Notes: generated from the letters alone by a model not told the origin. A DNA stretch of 64,000 nucleotides from VGBV01 sp963813725 (GCA_963813725.1 CAWFAI010000005.1:1-64000), one strand, 5' to 3'; counted from the first letter of the stretch, positions 10,128 to 20,798 are shown. Program-made: numbers and translations.

Positions 10128-10622
10128 CTAGCCGGCCAGCGAGCGCAGCCCGGACTCGACCTCGCCATCTATGCGCTCGCCCCTGCTGAAGGCGGCCGGG
10201 GTCCCTGCGACGCCGGCCCGGATCCCGCTCTCGAAGTCGCGGCGCACACGCGCGGCAACGGCGTCCGAGCGGCGGTCGTCCTCGAAGCGGTCGCGGTCCA
10301 GCCCGAAGCGCTCGGCCCGCTCCCAGAGGTGCGGATCGTCCACTCGGCCCCGGTCGGCGTAGAGCGAGTCCACCATCGTCCAGAACGCGCCCTGGGAGGC
10401 CGCGGCCTCGGCCGCCGCGTGCAGGGCCGGGGATCGCGGGTGCTTTGAGGCCATCGGGAAGTGGCGGAAGCAGAGGCGCAGCGGCAGCTCGCGGATCCGC
10501 GGCCAGGCCGCGGCGCATGCGGGGCAGGCGAGGTCCATGTAGAGGATCGCCTCGGGGCCCTGACCGTCCAGGTGGTCGCCACCGCCGAGCGGCGGGGCGG
10601 CGGCGCTGGTGAGCTCGTTCAC
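10128..10622 (-). CDS. DsbA-family thioredoxin-fold protein
   Basis: Thioredoxin-fold protein of 164 residues with a C-P-A-C active site at 33-36, a DsbA-like helical insertion (about 70-125) and the cis-proline loop G-T-P-A near 142. There is no signal peptide, so it is probably cytoplasmic, as in the FrnE/NhaA-associated DsbA-like group. The start overlaps the stop of the SnoaL-like gene by four bases. Together with the peroxiredoxin further upstream it gives this short insert between rpsO and pnp a thiol-redox character. Confidence 0.85.
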   Translation of the reverse strand: MNELTSAAAPPLGGGDHLDGQGPEAILYMDLACPACAAAWPRIRELPLRLCFRHFPMASKHPRSPALHAAAEAAASQGAFWTMVDSLYADRGRVDDPHLWERAERFGLDRDRFEDDRRSDAVAARVRRDFESGIRAGVAGTPAAFSRGERIDGEVESGLRSLAG

Positions 10623-11032
10623 AGCTCGACGCCCGCGGCCTCGAGGGCATCCTGCTCACTGTCGAAGGGTCGCTGGCGCAGCAGCCGGCCCTCGCGCATC
10701 TCCTGCACGTAGTAGAGGACCCTGTCCACCTCGACCCCGCTGGCGCCGCCGCGGCCGGCGAAGCGCACTTTGAGGATGTGCATGTCGTCCTCCTCGTGGA
10801 CCACCTCGAGCATCTCGAGCGTCAGCTCATCCCAGGCTCCGGCGAGGTTCTGGAAGAGCATCCGGACCTCGTCGTGGCCCCGGAAGACCTGCTTGTCGGG
10901 CGGCAGGTCGGGGAGCTGGAAGGTGAGGTGCCACTCGACCTCGGGGTCCATCTCGGCCAGGCAGGCATCCCAGTCGCCGCGCGAGAAGGCCGCGAATCCG
11001 CGTTCCATCGTGTCGATGTTCCGCTGGGACAT
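10619..11032 (-). CDS. SnoaL-like (NTF2-fold) protein 1
   Basis: 137-residue protein of the SnoaL/NTF2-like alpha+beta cone fold: an N-terminal helix ending in F-A-A-F-S-R-G-D, then D-P-E-V-E-W-H and an F-R-G-H-D-E-V segment typical of the family. No catalytic assignment is possible, since members range from cyclases and isomerases to ligand-binding proteins. It is one of three related genes in this window (others at 28322-28762 and 41999-42412). Each shares the F-D/F-S-P-D/P-E-x-E-W pattern and each sits among unrelated genes. Confidence 0.8.
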   Translation of the reverse strand: MSQRNIDTMERGFAAFSRGDWDACLAEMDPEVEWHLTFQLPDLPPDKQVFRGHDEVRMLFQNLAGAWDELTLEMLEVVHEEDDMHILKVRFAGRGGASGVEVDRVLYYVQEMREGRLLRQRPFDSEQDALEAAGVEL

Positions 11033-11052
11033 CAGCCTGGGGAAGGCGTCGC

Positions 11053-11505
11053 TTACGCCGCCAGGGCGTCGAAGATGAGGTTGGCGCCGGGGATCTCGCC
11101 GCTGCTGGGCGAGGCGTAGGACCAGCGCACCACCCCGTCCTCGCCGACCAGGACCAGCGAGCGGTTGGTCGAGCCCCTGTCCTCGCGGTAGGCGCCGTAG
11201 GCGCTCGACATCTCGCCCTTGGGGTGGAAATCGGCAAGCAGCGGCATAGTCAGGTTCAGGTGCTGGGCGAAGGCCGCGTGGCAGAAGGCGGAGTCGACGC
11301 TGATCCCGACCAGGTTCGCCCCCTTGTCCTCCAAGTCGGTCAGCACCTCCTGGTAGAGGCTGAGCTGGTCGGTGCAGACCGGGCTGAAATCCAGCGGGTA
11401 GAAGGCGAGCACGAGCTTTCGCCCCGCGAAGTCCCCCAGGCTGACCTCGTTCAAGTCCTGATCGCGGAGGCTGAAATCGGGGGCCTTGGCGCCCGGCTCG
11501 ATCAT
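11053..11505 (-). CDS. Peroxiredoxin (AhpE/BCP-like)
   Basis: Thiol peroxidase of 150 residues that reduces peroxides. The peroxidatic cysteine is Cys44 in F-S-P-V-C-T-D. A second cysteine stands near position 80 (D-S-A-F-C), so either a one-cysteine or an atypical two-cysteine cycle is possible. The lack of a second conserved Cys near position 49 argues against the classic BCP type. The gene starts 16 bases after the rpsO stop and is probably read from the same transcript. Confidence 0.92.
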   Translation of the reverse strand: MIEPGAKAPDFSLRDQDLNEVSLGDFAGRKLVLAFYPLDFSPVCTDQLSLYQEVLTDLEDKGANLVGISVDSAFCHAAFAQHLNLTMPLLADFHPKGEMSSAYGAYREDRGSTNRSLVLVGEDGVVRWSYASPSSGEIPGANLIFDALAA

Positions 11506-11521
11506 CGCCCCGGGGCGCGCC

Positions 11522-11791
11522 TCAGTGACGCAGGCCCAACTCCGCGACCAGCGAGCGGTAGCGCTCGAGGTCGCTGCTCTCGAGGTAGCGCAGCAGGCGC
11601 CGGCGTCGCCCGACCATCTTCAGCAGGCCGACGCGGGAGTGGTGGTCCTTGGTGTGGGTGCGCAGGTGCTCGGTGAGCTCGTTGATCTGCTCGGTCAGCA
11701 GCGCAACCTGGACTTCGGCGGAGCCGGTGTCGTCGTCGGCCCGCCCGTACTTGCCGATCAGCTCGGCCTTTCTGTCCTTCGTCAGGGGCAT
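11522..11791 (-). CDS. rpsO: 30S ribosomal protein S15
   Basis: 89 residues, full family length, with the conserved D-T-G-S-x-E-V-Q motif near residue 21, the H-x-K-D-H-H-S-R-x-G-L segment and R-R-R-x-L-L-x-Y-L. It binds 16S rRNA in the central domain and bridges to the 50S subunit. No Shine-Dalgarno precedes the ATG. A TACCCT hexamer lies 12 bases upstream, so a transcript with a very short leader is possible. Here rpsO is not directly followed by pnp: three small genes intervene. Confidence 0.98.
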   Translation of the reverse strand: MPLTKDRKAELIGKYGRADDDTGSAEVQVALLTEQINELTEHLRTHTKDHHSRVGLLKMVGRRRRLLRYLESSDLERYRSLVAELGLRH

Positions 11792-11819
11792 CGGTTCGCG
11801 GACAGGGTAGCGACCGCGG

Positions 11820-12719
11820 TCAGCTCGAAGCGCCGCCCTCGTAGGAGGCGCAGACCTCGCGTGCGCGCTCGACGTCCTTGGTCATCGCCTCCACCAGCTC
11901 CTCGCTGCTCGAGAACCGTTTCTCGCCGCGCAGCCGCTCGACGAACGCGACCCTCAGGTTCTGCCCGTACAGGTCGGCGTCGAAGTCGAGCAGGTAGGAC
12001 TCCACCAGCAGGCCCCTGCCGGTCTCGAACGTCGGCCGCACCCCGACGTTGACGGCGGCCGGGTGGCCGTTCGCGAACGCGGCGTAGACCCCATGGCCCG
12101 GCACCACCAGCGAGTCGTCGGGCACGACGTTGGCCGTCGGGAAGCCCAGCTCGCGCCCGCGCCTGTCGCCGCTGACCACCTCGCCCTCGAGCATGAACGG
12201 CGCCCCCAGGCAATGCATCGCCTGCTCGACGTCGCCGGCCGCGACCAGGCCGCGGATCCTGGTTGATGAGATCGTCTCCCCGTCCACCTCGACCAGGGGC
12301 ACGACGCGGGTCTCGAAGCGGCCGTCGGCCGCCAGCATCTCCACGTCCCCCTTGGCCTTGGTCCCGAACCTGAAGTTCTCGCCCACCGAGACCCTCTTGG
12401 CGTTCATCTTCTCGATCAGGACGTGCTCGATGAAGTCCTCGGCGCTGCGCTTCGAGAACTCCCTGTCGAAGGGGATCACCACCAGCTCGGTCACCCCCAG
12501 CCCGTCGATCACGTCGCGCTTGACGTTGAACGGCATGATCAGCTTGGGGGCCGCCTCGGGGTGGATCACCGTCAGGGGGTGGGGCTCGAACGTCAAAACC
12601 GTGTCGGCCTCGTCGATCACCGCCTGGTGGCCGAGGTGAACGCCGTCGAAGGTCCCGATCGCGACGTGCCTGTCCCGACCGGGCTCGGCGTCGGGCAGCT
12701 GGGTGACGGTGATGGTCAT
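11820..12719 (-). CDS. ribF: Bifunctional riboflavin kinase / FAD synthetase
   Basis: 299 residues. The N-terminal nucleotidyltransferase domain (about 15-170) has the phosphate-binding G-T-F-D-G-V-H-L-G-H motif (22-31) and the S-S-T-R-I-R motif. The C-terminal riboflavin kinase domain (about 180-295) has G-D-R-R-G-R-x-L-G-F-P-T-A-N and the Glu-containing V-E-S-Y-L-L-D-F segment. It converts riboflavin to FMN and then FAD. It lies between truB and rpsO, the usual actinobacterial order. Confidence 0.97.
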   Translation of the reverse strand: MTITVTQLPDAEPGRDRHVAIGTFDGVHLGHQAVIDEADTVLTFEPHPLTVIHPEAAPKLIMPFNVKRDVIDGLGVTELVVIPFDREFSKRSAEDFIEHVLIEKMNAKRVSVGENFRFGTKAKGDVEMLAADGRFETRVVPLVEVDGETISSTRIRGLVAAGDVEQAMHCLGAPFMLEGEVVSGDRRGRELGFPTANVVPDDSLVVPGHGVYAAFANGHPAAVNVGVRPTFETGRGLLVESYLLDFDADLYGQNLRVAFVERLRGEKRFSSSEELVEAMTKDVERAREVCASYEGGASS

Positions 12720-12743
12720 GCGATCTGGTTCATAGGAGCCGGG

Positions 12744-13520
12744 TCATGCGAGGACGACCTCGGGCCGAAGATTCTCACCATCTGCGCGAGCGATTGCGAT
12801 CAGCCGCCCGTTGTGGGTCAGGCGGAGGTGTCCGTGGGCGGAGCCTGGAAGTGAGCGTCCATGGCCCACCGCCTCGGTCTCGTCGTCGTCGAGGGCCCGC
12901 TCTGGAAGAAAGCTCATCAGCTCCTCGATCGGGATCTCCTCCTCCCCAGCCTCGGGCACCCGATGGGGGCCGATCGCCGTGCGGCGCAGGGATTCGCAGT
13001 AGGCGTCTGAGAGCGTCTCGATCAGGGTGCGGACGTAGGTGCCCGACGAGCACTCGATCTCGAAGCTGGCGCGCTCGGCGTCGCTCTCCAGCAGGTGGGC
13101 CCTGTGCACCGTGACCGTCCGGGTCGGGGTCTCGATCTTCTCCCCCCTGTGAGCCCTCTTGTAGAGGCGCTCGCCCTCCACCTTGACCGCCGAGGTCATC
13201 GGCACTTGCTGGGTGATCTCGCCCGTCGGCAGCTCGAGCTCGGCCGGGATGGTCCCCGTCTCGGTCAGCTCGCCGTCGGGGTCCCCGGTGCTCGAACGCC
13301 ATCCCAAGCGGGCGGTGGCGACGTAGGTCTTGGGGAGGCCCAGCAGGAAGCGCTGCAGCCTGGTGGCCCTGCCGAGCAGCACGATCAGCAGCCCGGTCGC
13401 AAAGGGGTCCAGCGTGCCGGCGTGGCCGACCTTGGCGACGTCCCGCTCGCGGCGGACGCGCGCGACCACGTCGTGCGAGGTGAGCCCGGCGGGCTTGTCG
13501 ACCAGCAGGGCGCCGGTCAA
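12744..13520 (-). CDS. truB: tRNA pseudouridine-55 synthase
   Basis: 258 residues. It modifies U55 in the T-psi-C loop of tRNAs. The catalytic aspartate is Asp38 in G-H-A-G-T-L-D-P-F; the N-terminal D-K-P-A-G-x-T-S-H and the S-S-G-T-Y-V-R-T-L motifs are also present. The C-terminal part (about 205-258) corresponds to a PUA-like domain. It stops 24 bases before ribF and starts 11 bases after nrnA. Confidence 0.97.
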   Translation of the reverse strand: MTGALLVDKPAGLTSHDVVARVRRERDVAKVGHAGTLDPFATGLLIVLLGRATRLQRFLLGLPKTYVATARLGWRSSTGDPDGELTETGTIPAELELPTGEITQQVPMTSAVKVEGERLYKRAHRGEKIETPTRTVTVHRAHLLESDAERASFEIECSSGTYVRTLIETLSDAYCESLRRTAIGPHRVPEAGEEEIPIEELMSFLPERALDDDETEAVGHGRSLPGSAHGHLRLTHNGRLIAIARADGENLRPEVVLA

Positions 13521-13531
13521 GGCGTTCCCGG

Positions 13532-14530
13532 TTAGATCTGCGCGCCGACCTGGGCGCGCAGGAACTCGACGACCTCGGGGTAGTCGAGGTCGGTCCCGAA
13601 GCCCGCGGCGCGCTGGTGTCCGCCGCCGCCCTGCTCGCGCGCGATCGCCGAGACGTCGACCCGGCCGTCGGTGGAGCGCAGGCTCACCTTGCGGCCGGCG
13701 CGGCCGCGCTCGGGCTGGTCGCGGACCACTGCCGCGACAGCGGTGCCGTCGAGGGTGCGCAGGTGATCGATGATCCCCTCGGTCAGGACCTCGCTGGCAC
13801 CGGTCGCCTCGTAGTCCTCTCTGGAGATGTAGGTGACGGCCAGGACCCCGTCGTCGTGAACCTCGATCTTCTCCAGCGCCCGCGCGACCAGCCGCAGCTT
13901 CTCGATCGGGACGTGCTCGTACAGGCGCCGGTAGATGTCGTTGACGTTCACTCCGGCGTCCACCAGAGCCGCTGCCATCCGATGCGTGCGCGAGTCGGTG
14001 TTCTCATACATGAACTTGCCCGTGTCGGTGACGAGGCCGACGTACAGGGCCGTAGCGACCTCGGGGGTCAGCGCCACGCCCAGCATCCCGACCAGGTCGA
14101 AGACGATCTCCGCCGTGCTCGATGCGTCGACGTCCACCAGGTTCACCGTCCCGAACCGGGTGTTGTCGTGGTGGTGGTCGATGTTCAGGACCTTCTCGGC
14201 GTCGTCGCGGAGGAAGTCCACAGGCATGCGATCGATGTTCCCGCAGTCGAGGAAGATCACCGTGCGGTCAGCCATGTCGGCCGGCGGCTCGTGGAAGACC
14301 TCCTCGAGCGGCATGAAGCGGTACTCGACCGGCAGCGGGAACTCCTTGGCCGCCAGGAACATCACCGAGTCCTTGCCAAGGGCCTCGAGCACATTGTGCA
14401 TCGCAAGCAGCGATCCGAGCGCGTCGCCGTCGGGGTTCTCGTGGGTCGTGAGCAGGAAGCGCTCGCCATCGCGGATCGCCCCCGCGACCTGGTCCAGGTC
14501 GCTCTTGACCATCTCCACGGACTTCGTCAT
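13532..14530 (-). CDS. nrnA: DHH-family bifunctional oligoribonuclease / pAp phosphatase
   Basis: 332 residues with DHH domain motifs (N-P-D-G-D-A-L-G, L-D-C-G-N, I-D-H-H-H-D-N, D-T-G-K-F) and a DHHA1 domain ending in the G-G-G-G-H-x-R-A-A-G-F motif. NrnA-type enzymes degrade nanoRNAs and dephosphorylate 3'-phosphoadenosine 5'-phosphate. The ATG overlaps the rbfA stop by four bases, consistent with the conserved rbfA-nrnA-truB order. Confidence 0.94.
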   Translation of the reverse strand: MTKSVEMVKSDLDQVAGAIRDGERFLLTTHENPDGDALGSLLAMHNVLEALGKDSVMFLAAKEFPLPVEYRFMPLEEVFHEPPADMADRTVIFLDCGNIDRMPVDFLRDDAEKVLNIDHHHDNTRFGTVNLVDVDASSTAEIVFDLVGMLGVALTPEVATALYVGLVTDTGKFMYENTDSRTHRMAAALVDAGVNVNDIYRRLYEHVPIEKLRLVARALEKIEVHDDGVLAVTYISREDYEATGASEVLTEGIIDHLRTLDGTAVAAVVRDQPERGRAGRKVSLRSTDGRVDVSAIAREQGGGGHQRAAGFGTDLDYPEVVEFLRAQVGAQI

Positions 14531-14859
14531 TCGTCGAGCAGCTCGGAGAGCCTGATGCCGCGTTCCACGCTCTCGTCGTAGTGGAAGGTCAGGGTGGGCG
14601 TGCGCTTGAGCCGTATCTCCGAGGCGAGCTTGCCCTGGAGGAAGCCGTGCGCCGAGCGCAGGCCCTCGAGGGCGCTCTCACGCTCCGACTCGTTTCCAAG
14701 CACGCTCACGAACACGCGCGCGGTGCGAAGGTCAGGTGAGGTGTCTACATCGGTCACGGTCACGAAGCCGATTCGCGGGTCCTTCAGTTCGGTGGCGATC
14801 GCGGCAGCGAGGATCTCGCGAATCACCTCGTTGACGCGCCGCATACGAGCGGTGGGCAT
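14527..14859 (-). CDS. rbfA: Ribosome-binding factor A
   Basis: 110-residue single-KH-domain protein that matures 16S rRNA on the 30S subunit. Family marks are the N-terminal R-x-x-E-x-I-R-E-I-L-A, the D-P-R-I-G-F-V-T-V-T segment and the C-terminal F-x-Y-D-x-S-x-E-R-G. It overlaps nrnA and lies 62 bases after the DUF503 gene. Nothing notable was seen in that gap. Confidence 0.96.
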   Translation of the reverse strand: MPTARMRRVNEVIREILAAAIATELKDPRIGFVTVTDVDTSPDLRTARVFVSVLGNESERESALEGLRSAHGFLQGKLASEIRLKRTPTLTFHYDESVERGIRLSELLDE

Positions 14860-14921
14860 CCCCTAGCTGACGTTAACAGGCATGTGAAGGGCGCAGGCAC
14901 GCCCGCCGCCGGCGTGTGAAC

Positions 14922-15221
14922 CTATCCGCGGATGTCGCTGAGGCTGAGAAGGTCGCGCTCGAACGCGCAGCCGTCCGGACAGCGACTCTCGATGAAGCGC
15001 TCCATGCCGTCGGCCCGGTCGCCGACCTGGGAGTCGCCCACCAGCGCGCAGACGAGCGTCGTGCGCTGCCAGGTGTCGTGGCCCTCGGTCTCGGAGACCG
15101 CGGCCCCGAAGCGGCGTCGGAGCTGGTCCTTCAGCGACTTGACGAGCTTCCTCTTGCCCTTCAGGTCCTGCGACTCGCCGAAGTGCAGCTTGGCCTCCAC
15201 CACGCAGACGAACGCGGACAC
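14922..15221 (-). CDS. DUF503 family protein
   Basis: 99-residue DUF503 protein (YlxP type) starting at GTG 15221, two bases after the infB stop. Marks are an N-terminal hydrophobic strand, L-K-x-K-R-x-x-v-K-S-L-K-D-Q-L-R-R-R-F-x-A-A-V-S-E, and a central D-x-W-Q-R-T. The gene lies between infB and rbfA in many Gram-positive bacteria. Links to ribosome assembly are inferred only from that position. Confidence 0.93.
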   Translation of the reverse strand: MSAFVCVVEAKLHFGESQDLKGKRKLVKSLKDQLRRRFGAAVSETEGHDTWQRTTLVCALVGDSQVGDRADGMERFIESRCPDGCAFERDLLSLSDIRG

Positions 15222-15223
15222 CG

Positions 15224-17524
<2,301 letters not shown>

Positions 17525-17526
17525 TC

Positions 17527-19341
17527 CTAGCCCTCGGCCTCCTGCTTCTCGGCCTCCTGCTCGGCGGCCTCGTCGGTCGCGGCTTCCTCGACAGCCTCGC
17601 CGGCCGCGGCTGACTCGACCGCGTCGTCTGCCTCGGATTCGGCCTCGAGCTCCTCCTCGGCCTCCGCGACCCCCTCCGTGGCGCCCTCGGCCTCGATCTG
17701 CTCCTCGTCCGCGGCGGCGTCCTCCTCGCCCAGCTCGTCCTCGACCTCGGCGACGGCCTCTTCCTCCTCGGCGGCCTGCTCGGCGTCGGCGACCTCTGCC
17801 TCGACCTGGGCCTCGGCATCGCCGACCTCCTCGGCCTCGGCCTCAGCCTCGGCCTCCTCGACGATCTCCTCCTCCAGCTCGCCCTCCTCGGAGGCCACGT
17901 CCTGGACCGCCTCGGCCTCGACGAACTCGGCCTCGGCCTTCTCGACGATCGCGGCGACATCCGCATCGCCGGCTTCGGGGTTGGCCAGGGTGGCTACCTC
18001 GTCCTCGCTCAGCGGGGCCAGCACGGCAGCCTGGCTGGTCGAGAACCGGGCCAGCGCCTGGTGCTGGGGCAGGCCGCAGTAGCGAGAGCCGTCCAGGCCC
18101 GCGTTGGGGCAGCGCCGTCCGGTGGTGAGAACGGCGGCGCAGCGGCCGTCAGCGGCCTCCTCGCCTTCGTACTCGATGTCCTCCTCCTGCTGGGAGAACT
18201 CGGTCTCGGAGGTGATGTCCACCTTCCACCCGGTCAGGCGGGCGGCGAGGCGGGCGTTCTGGCCGTCCCGCCCGATCGCCAGCGAGAGCTGGTCGTCGGG
18301 GACGATCACGGTCGCCTCCTTGGTCTCGTCGTCGACTAGCACCTCGCGCACGCGTGCCGGCGAGAGCGCCTTGGCGACGAACCGGGCGGGCTCCTCGTTG
18401 TAGGGAATGATGTCGATCTTCTCGCCGCGCAGCTCGCTGACGACCATGCGGACCCGGGAGCCCCGAGGGCCGACGCAGGCACCGACCGGGTCCACCCCGT
18501 CGGCGTGGGAGATGACGGCGATCTTCGAGCGCCAGCCCGGCTCGCGGGCGACGCCGGTGATCTCCACCAGCTTGTCGGCGATCTCGGGCACCTCGAGCTC
18601 GAACAGCTTCTTGATCAGCTCCGGGTTGCGGCGCGAGACGACGATGCTCGGGCCCTTGTTCTCGGCCGAGACGTCGGTGATCACGGCCTTGACCCTCATG
18701 CCGTGGTCGTAGCGCTCGTTGTAGACCTGCTCGGACCGGGGCAGCAGCGCCTCGACGCGCTCGCGCAGCTGCACCAGCGTGTAGCGGTTGTCGGACTGCT
18801 GAATGATCCCGGTGATCAGCTCGCCGACGCGGTCCTTGTACTCGTCGTACATCATCCCGCGCTCGGCCTCGCGGATCCGCTGCAGGATCACCTGCTTGGC
18901 GGTCTGGGCGGCGATACGGCCGAAGTCGTCGGGGGTGACGTCCTGGGTCTGGAGGTCGGCGGCGTAGGGCTCCAGGCGCTCGGGCTCGACCTCGGGCTCC
19001 TCGCTCTCGCGGCGCTCGCCGGTCTCGGGGTCGATCGTCGGCCCCACCTGCTGGATCTCGGGCACCGGCTCGCCCGCCGCCTCGGCTGCCTCGGCGACCT
19101 GCAGCTGCTCCTCGAACTGCTCGTCCAGCAGGCGCTGCTCGAGGTCGTCGGGGACCTTGATCTCGAACACGCGGAAGTCCGCGGTGCCGTGGTCGAGCTC
19201 GACCTTGGCGTACTTGGCGGCGCCCGGGGTCTTCTTGTAGGCCGACAGCAGGGCGTCGGCGAGGGCGTCCATCAGGGTGTCGGCGTCGATCCCCTTCTCC
19301 TGCTCGAGCGCCTTGACGGCGTCAACAATGTCCTGGGTCAC
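17527..19341 (-). CDS. nusA: Transcription termination/antitermination factor NusA with Cys/His motif and acidic tail
   Basis: 604 residues. The N-terminal RNAP-binding domain (1-150) carries an acidic insertion (about 70-128) absent from short NusA proteins. An S1 domain (about 160-225) and two KH domains (about 260-375, with the G-x-x-G loops V-G-P-R-G and I-G-R-D-G) follow. Then comes a compact Cys/His motif, Cys401, Cys411, Cys422 and His427, of the kind that binds zinc, and a very acidic Ala/Glu tail (about 452-604). The E. coli acidic repeats are absent. The Cys/His motif is odd for NusA. The gene overlaps rimP by four bases. Confidence 0.97.
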   Translation of the reverse strand: MTQDIVDAVKALEQEKGIDADTLMDALADALLSAYKKTPGAAKYAKVELDHGTADFRVFEIKVPDDLEQRLLDEQFEEQLQVAEAAEAAGEPVPEIQQVGPTIDPETGERRESEEPEVEPERLEPYAADLQTQDVTPDDFGRIAAQTAKQVILQRIREAERGMMYDEYKDRVGELITGIIQQSDNRYTLVQLRERVEALLPRSEQVYNERYDHGMRVKAVITDVSAENKGPSIVVSRRNPELIKKLFELEVPEIADKLVEITGVAREPGWRSKIAVISHADGVDPVGACVGPRGSRVRMVVSELRGEKIDIIPYNEEPARFVAKALSPARVREVLVDDETKEATVIVPDDQLSLAIGRDGQNARLAARLTGWKVDITSETEFSQQEEDIEYEGEEAADGRCAAVLTTGRRCPNAGLDGSRYCGLPQHQALARFSTSQAAVLAPLSEDEVATLANPEAGDADVAAIVEKAEAEFVEAEAVQDVASEEGELEEEIVEEAEAEAEAEEVGDAEAQVEAEVADAEQAAEEEEAVAEVEDELGEEDAAADEEQIEAEGATEGVAEAEEELEAESEADDAVESAAAGEAVEEAATDEAAEQEAEKQEAEG

Positions 19342-19835
19342 GCCTGCACACCTCCGTTCGCGTGTTTGTCACTTCGGTCGCCGGCGGGTGCCAGGCGCTC
19401 CACTTCCTCGTCAGCAAGGTGCGAGCGGCGAACCGATCCAAGGGGGATGGTCACCGTCTGCCCATTGACGTCAAGGCCGAGCTGGTCGTCGCCTGCGCTT
19501 TCGAGCAGGCCCGTGAAGCTGCGCTGCCCGTCGATCGCCTCGTGCGTCTTCACGCGCACGCGGTGGCCGACGAAGCGCTCGAAGTGCTCGGGCTTCGTCA
19601 GAGGGCGCTCGGGCCCGGGCGAGCTGACCTCCAGCGCCCAGTCCTCGTTCAGATCGCGCAGCAGCTTGGTCACGTCCTCGCACAGATCGAGGTCCACGCC
19701 CTCGGCCCGGTCGATGACCAGCCGCAGGCGCTCCGAGGCGGGGCGCTCGAGCGCGAGCAGCTCGACCTCCGGCCTCACCACGCGCAGCCGCTCCTCGATC
19801 TGCTCCTGGATGCTCTCCAGCTCCTTGTCGCTCAT
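19338..19835 (-). CDS. rimP: Ribosome maturation factor RimP
   Basis: 165 residues with the RimP fold: the N-terminal domain ends in V-S-S-P-G-x-x-R-P-L (residues 70-79), followed by an SH3-like C-terminal domain. It helps 30S assembly. First gene of the rimP-nusA-infB operon; a GGAAGG Shine-Dalgarno precedes the ATG. Upstream are a sigma-70-like promoter (19933-19960) and a hairpin with a U run (19867-19891), both inside what should be the leader. Confidence 0.95.
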   Translation of the reverse strand: MSDKELESIQEQIEERLRVVRPEVELLALERPASERLRLVIDRAEGVDLDLCEDVTKLLRDLNEDWALEVSSPGPERPLTKPEHFERFVGHRVRVKTHEAIDGQRSFTGLLESAGDDQLGLDVNGQTVTIPLGSVRRSHLADEEVERLAPAGDRSDKHANGGVQA

Positions 19836-19866
19836 CTCCTACCTTCCGATGCCCCGGTGAGGGCCC

Positions 19867-19891
19867 AAAAAAAGGCGGGCGCTCGCCCACC
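19867..19891 (-). terminator. Intrinsic terminator or attenuator before rimP
   Basis: Seven-base-pair GC stem (GGTGGGC / GCCCGCC, with one U-G wobble), four-base loop, then seven T on the minus strand. It lies downstream of the putative rimP promoter and 32 bases before the rimP ATG. It can therefore act as an attenuator of the rimP-nusA-infB operon as well as a terminator for dtd. Confidence 0.75.
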
Positions 19892-19932
19892 TTTCGAACC
19901 ACGAATCGGTGCGAAAAAAGTCTTCGCGCGCG

Positions 19933-19960
19933 AGTATAGCCCCGGCATTAGGGACCGCAA
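19933..19960 (-). promoter_or_regulatory. Sigma-70-like promoter of the rimP-nusA-infB operon
   Basis: On the minus strand TTGCGG, a 16-base spacer and TATACT. Transcription would begin near 19926, giving a leader of about 90 bases that contains a small hairpin (GCGAA / TTCGC) and the strong U-tailed hairpin at 19867-19891. Confidence 0.55.
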
Positions 19961-19991
19961 GGCCGCTCCACTTGGAGCGACTGCCGAGCGG

Positions 19992-20411
19992 TCAGACCTC
20001 CAGCATCACGGTGACGGGCCCGTCGTTCACCAGCGCCACGCCCATGCAGGCGCCGAAGACGCCGCGCTTCGCTCCGAGGCGCTCGCAGAAGCGCTCGTAG
20101 AGCGGCTCGGCCTGCTCGCCCGGCGCGGCCCGGACGTAGCTGGGGCGGTTGCCCTTGCGGGTGTCGCCGTAGAGGGTGAACTGGCTGACGCACAGCACCT
20201 CGCGCTCATCCCCCACCGGCTCGTTCATCCGTCCCTCGTCGTCGTCGAAGATGCGCAGCTTCGCCACCTTGTCGGCGAGCTTGTCGGCCTCGTCCTCGCC
20301 GTCCTCGGTCGAGACCCCGAGCAGCACCAGCATCCCGGGCCCGATCTGGGCCACGCGCTCGCCCTCGACGTCGACGGCGGCCTGGCTCACGCGCTGGACG
20401 AGCGCCCTCAT
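19992..20411 (-). CDS. dtd: D-aminoacyl-tRNA deacylase
   Basis: 139 residues. It hydrolyses D-amino acids from tRNA. Conserved marks are the N-terminal M-R-A-L-V-Q-R-V, the S-Q-F-T-L-Y-G-D motif, the G-N-R-P-S-Y segment, and the C-terminal V-N-D-G-P-V-T. Six bases separate it from the TPR gene, with which it forms an operon. A hairpin (CGCTCC-AAGT-GGAGCG) follows the stop codon closely. Confidence 0.96.
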   Translation of the reverse strand: MRALVQRVSQAAVDVEGERVAQIGPGMLVLLGVSTEDGEDEADKLADKVAKLRIFDDDEGRMNEPVGDEREVLCVSQFTLYGDTRKGNRPSYVRAAPGEQAEPLYERFCERLGAKRGVFGACMGVALVNDGPVTVMLEV

Positions 20412-20417
20412 CGGGCT

Positions 20418-20798
20418 CTAGCGGGCCAGCTGCTCTCGGTACTTACGGTAGTCGCGGCGCTCGGGGCGCAGGTTCGAGGCCAGCGCCAGGTGGTGGCGGG
20501 CCCGCTTGGTCTCGCCGGTCTTGGAGAGCGCGCGGCCGAGGCAGAAGTGTGCGTAGTCGTTGACCGGATGGGTCTCGACCACCGCCTCGAACTCGGTCGC
20601 GGCCTCGGCGTAGTGGCGGCTGCGAAACAGCGCTCGGCCGAGCGCCTCGCGCACCGAGCTCTTCTCGGGGGCCTGGCGCGCCGCCTCCTTCAGCGGCACG
20701 GTCGCCTCGGCGAAGGCGCCGTCCTCGAGCAGCTCCATCCCGCGACGGTAGAGCGTGTAGAGGGACTCGCCCTCGTTCACGTCGTCGTCACGGGACAT
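20418..20798 (-). CDS. TPR-repeat protein
   Basis: 126 residues. Two to three tetratricopeptide repeats can be read (about 15-48, 49-82 and 83-115), with the typical A/G/Y spacing in G-R-A-L-F-x-x-x-x-Y-x-E-A-A-x-E-F-E. This is a protein-protein interaction scaffold; no partner is evident. The start is ATG 20798, which follows a TACACT box by six bases with no Shine-Dalgarno, so it is probably leaderless. It is read with dtd. Confidence 0.85.
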   Translation of the reverse strand: MSRDDDVNEGESLYTLYRRGMELLEDGAFAEATVPLKEAARQAPEKSSVREALGRALFRSRHYAEAATEFEAVVETHPVNDYAHFCLGRALSKTGETKRARHHLALASNLRPERRDYRKYREQLAR

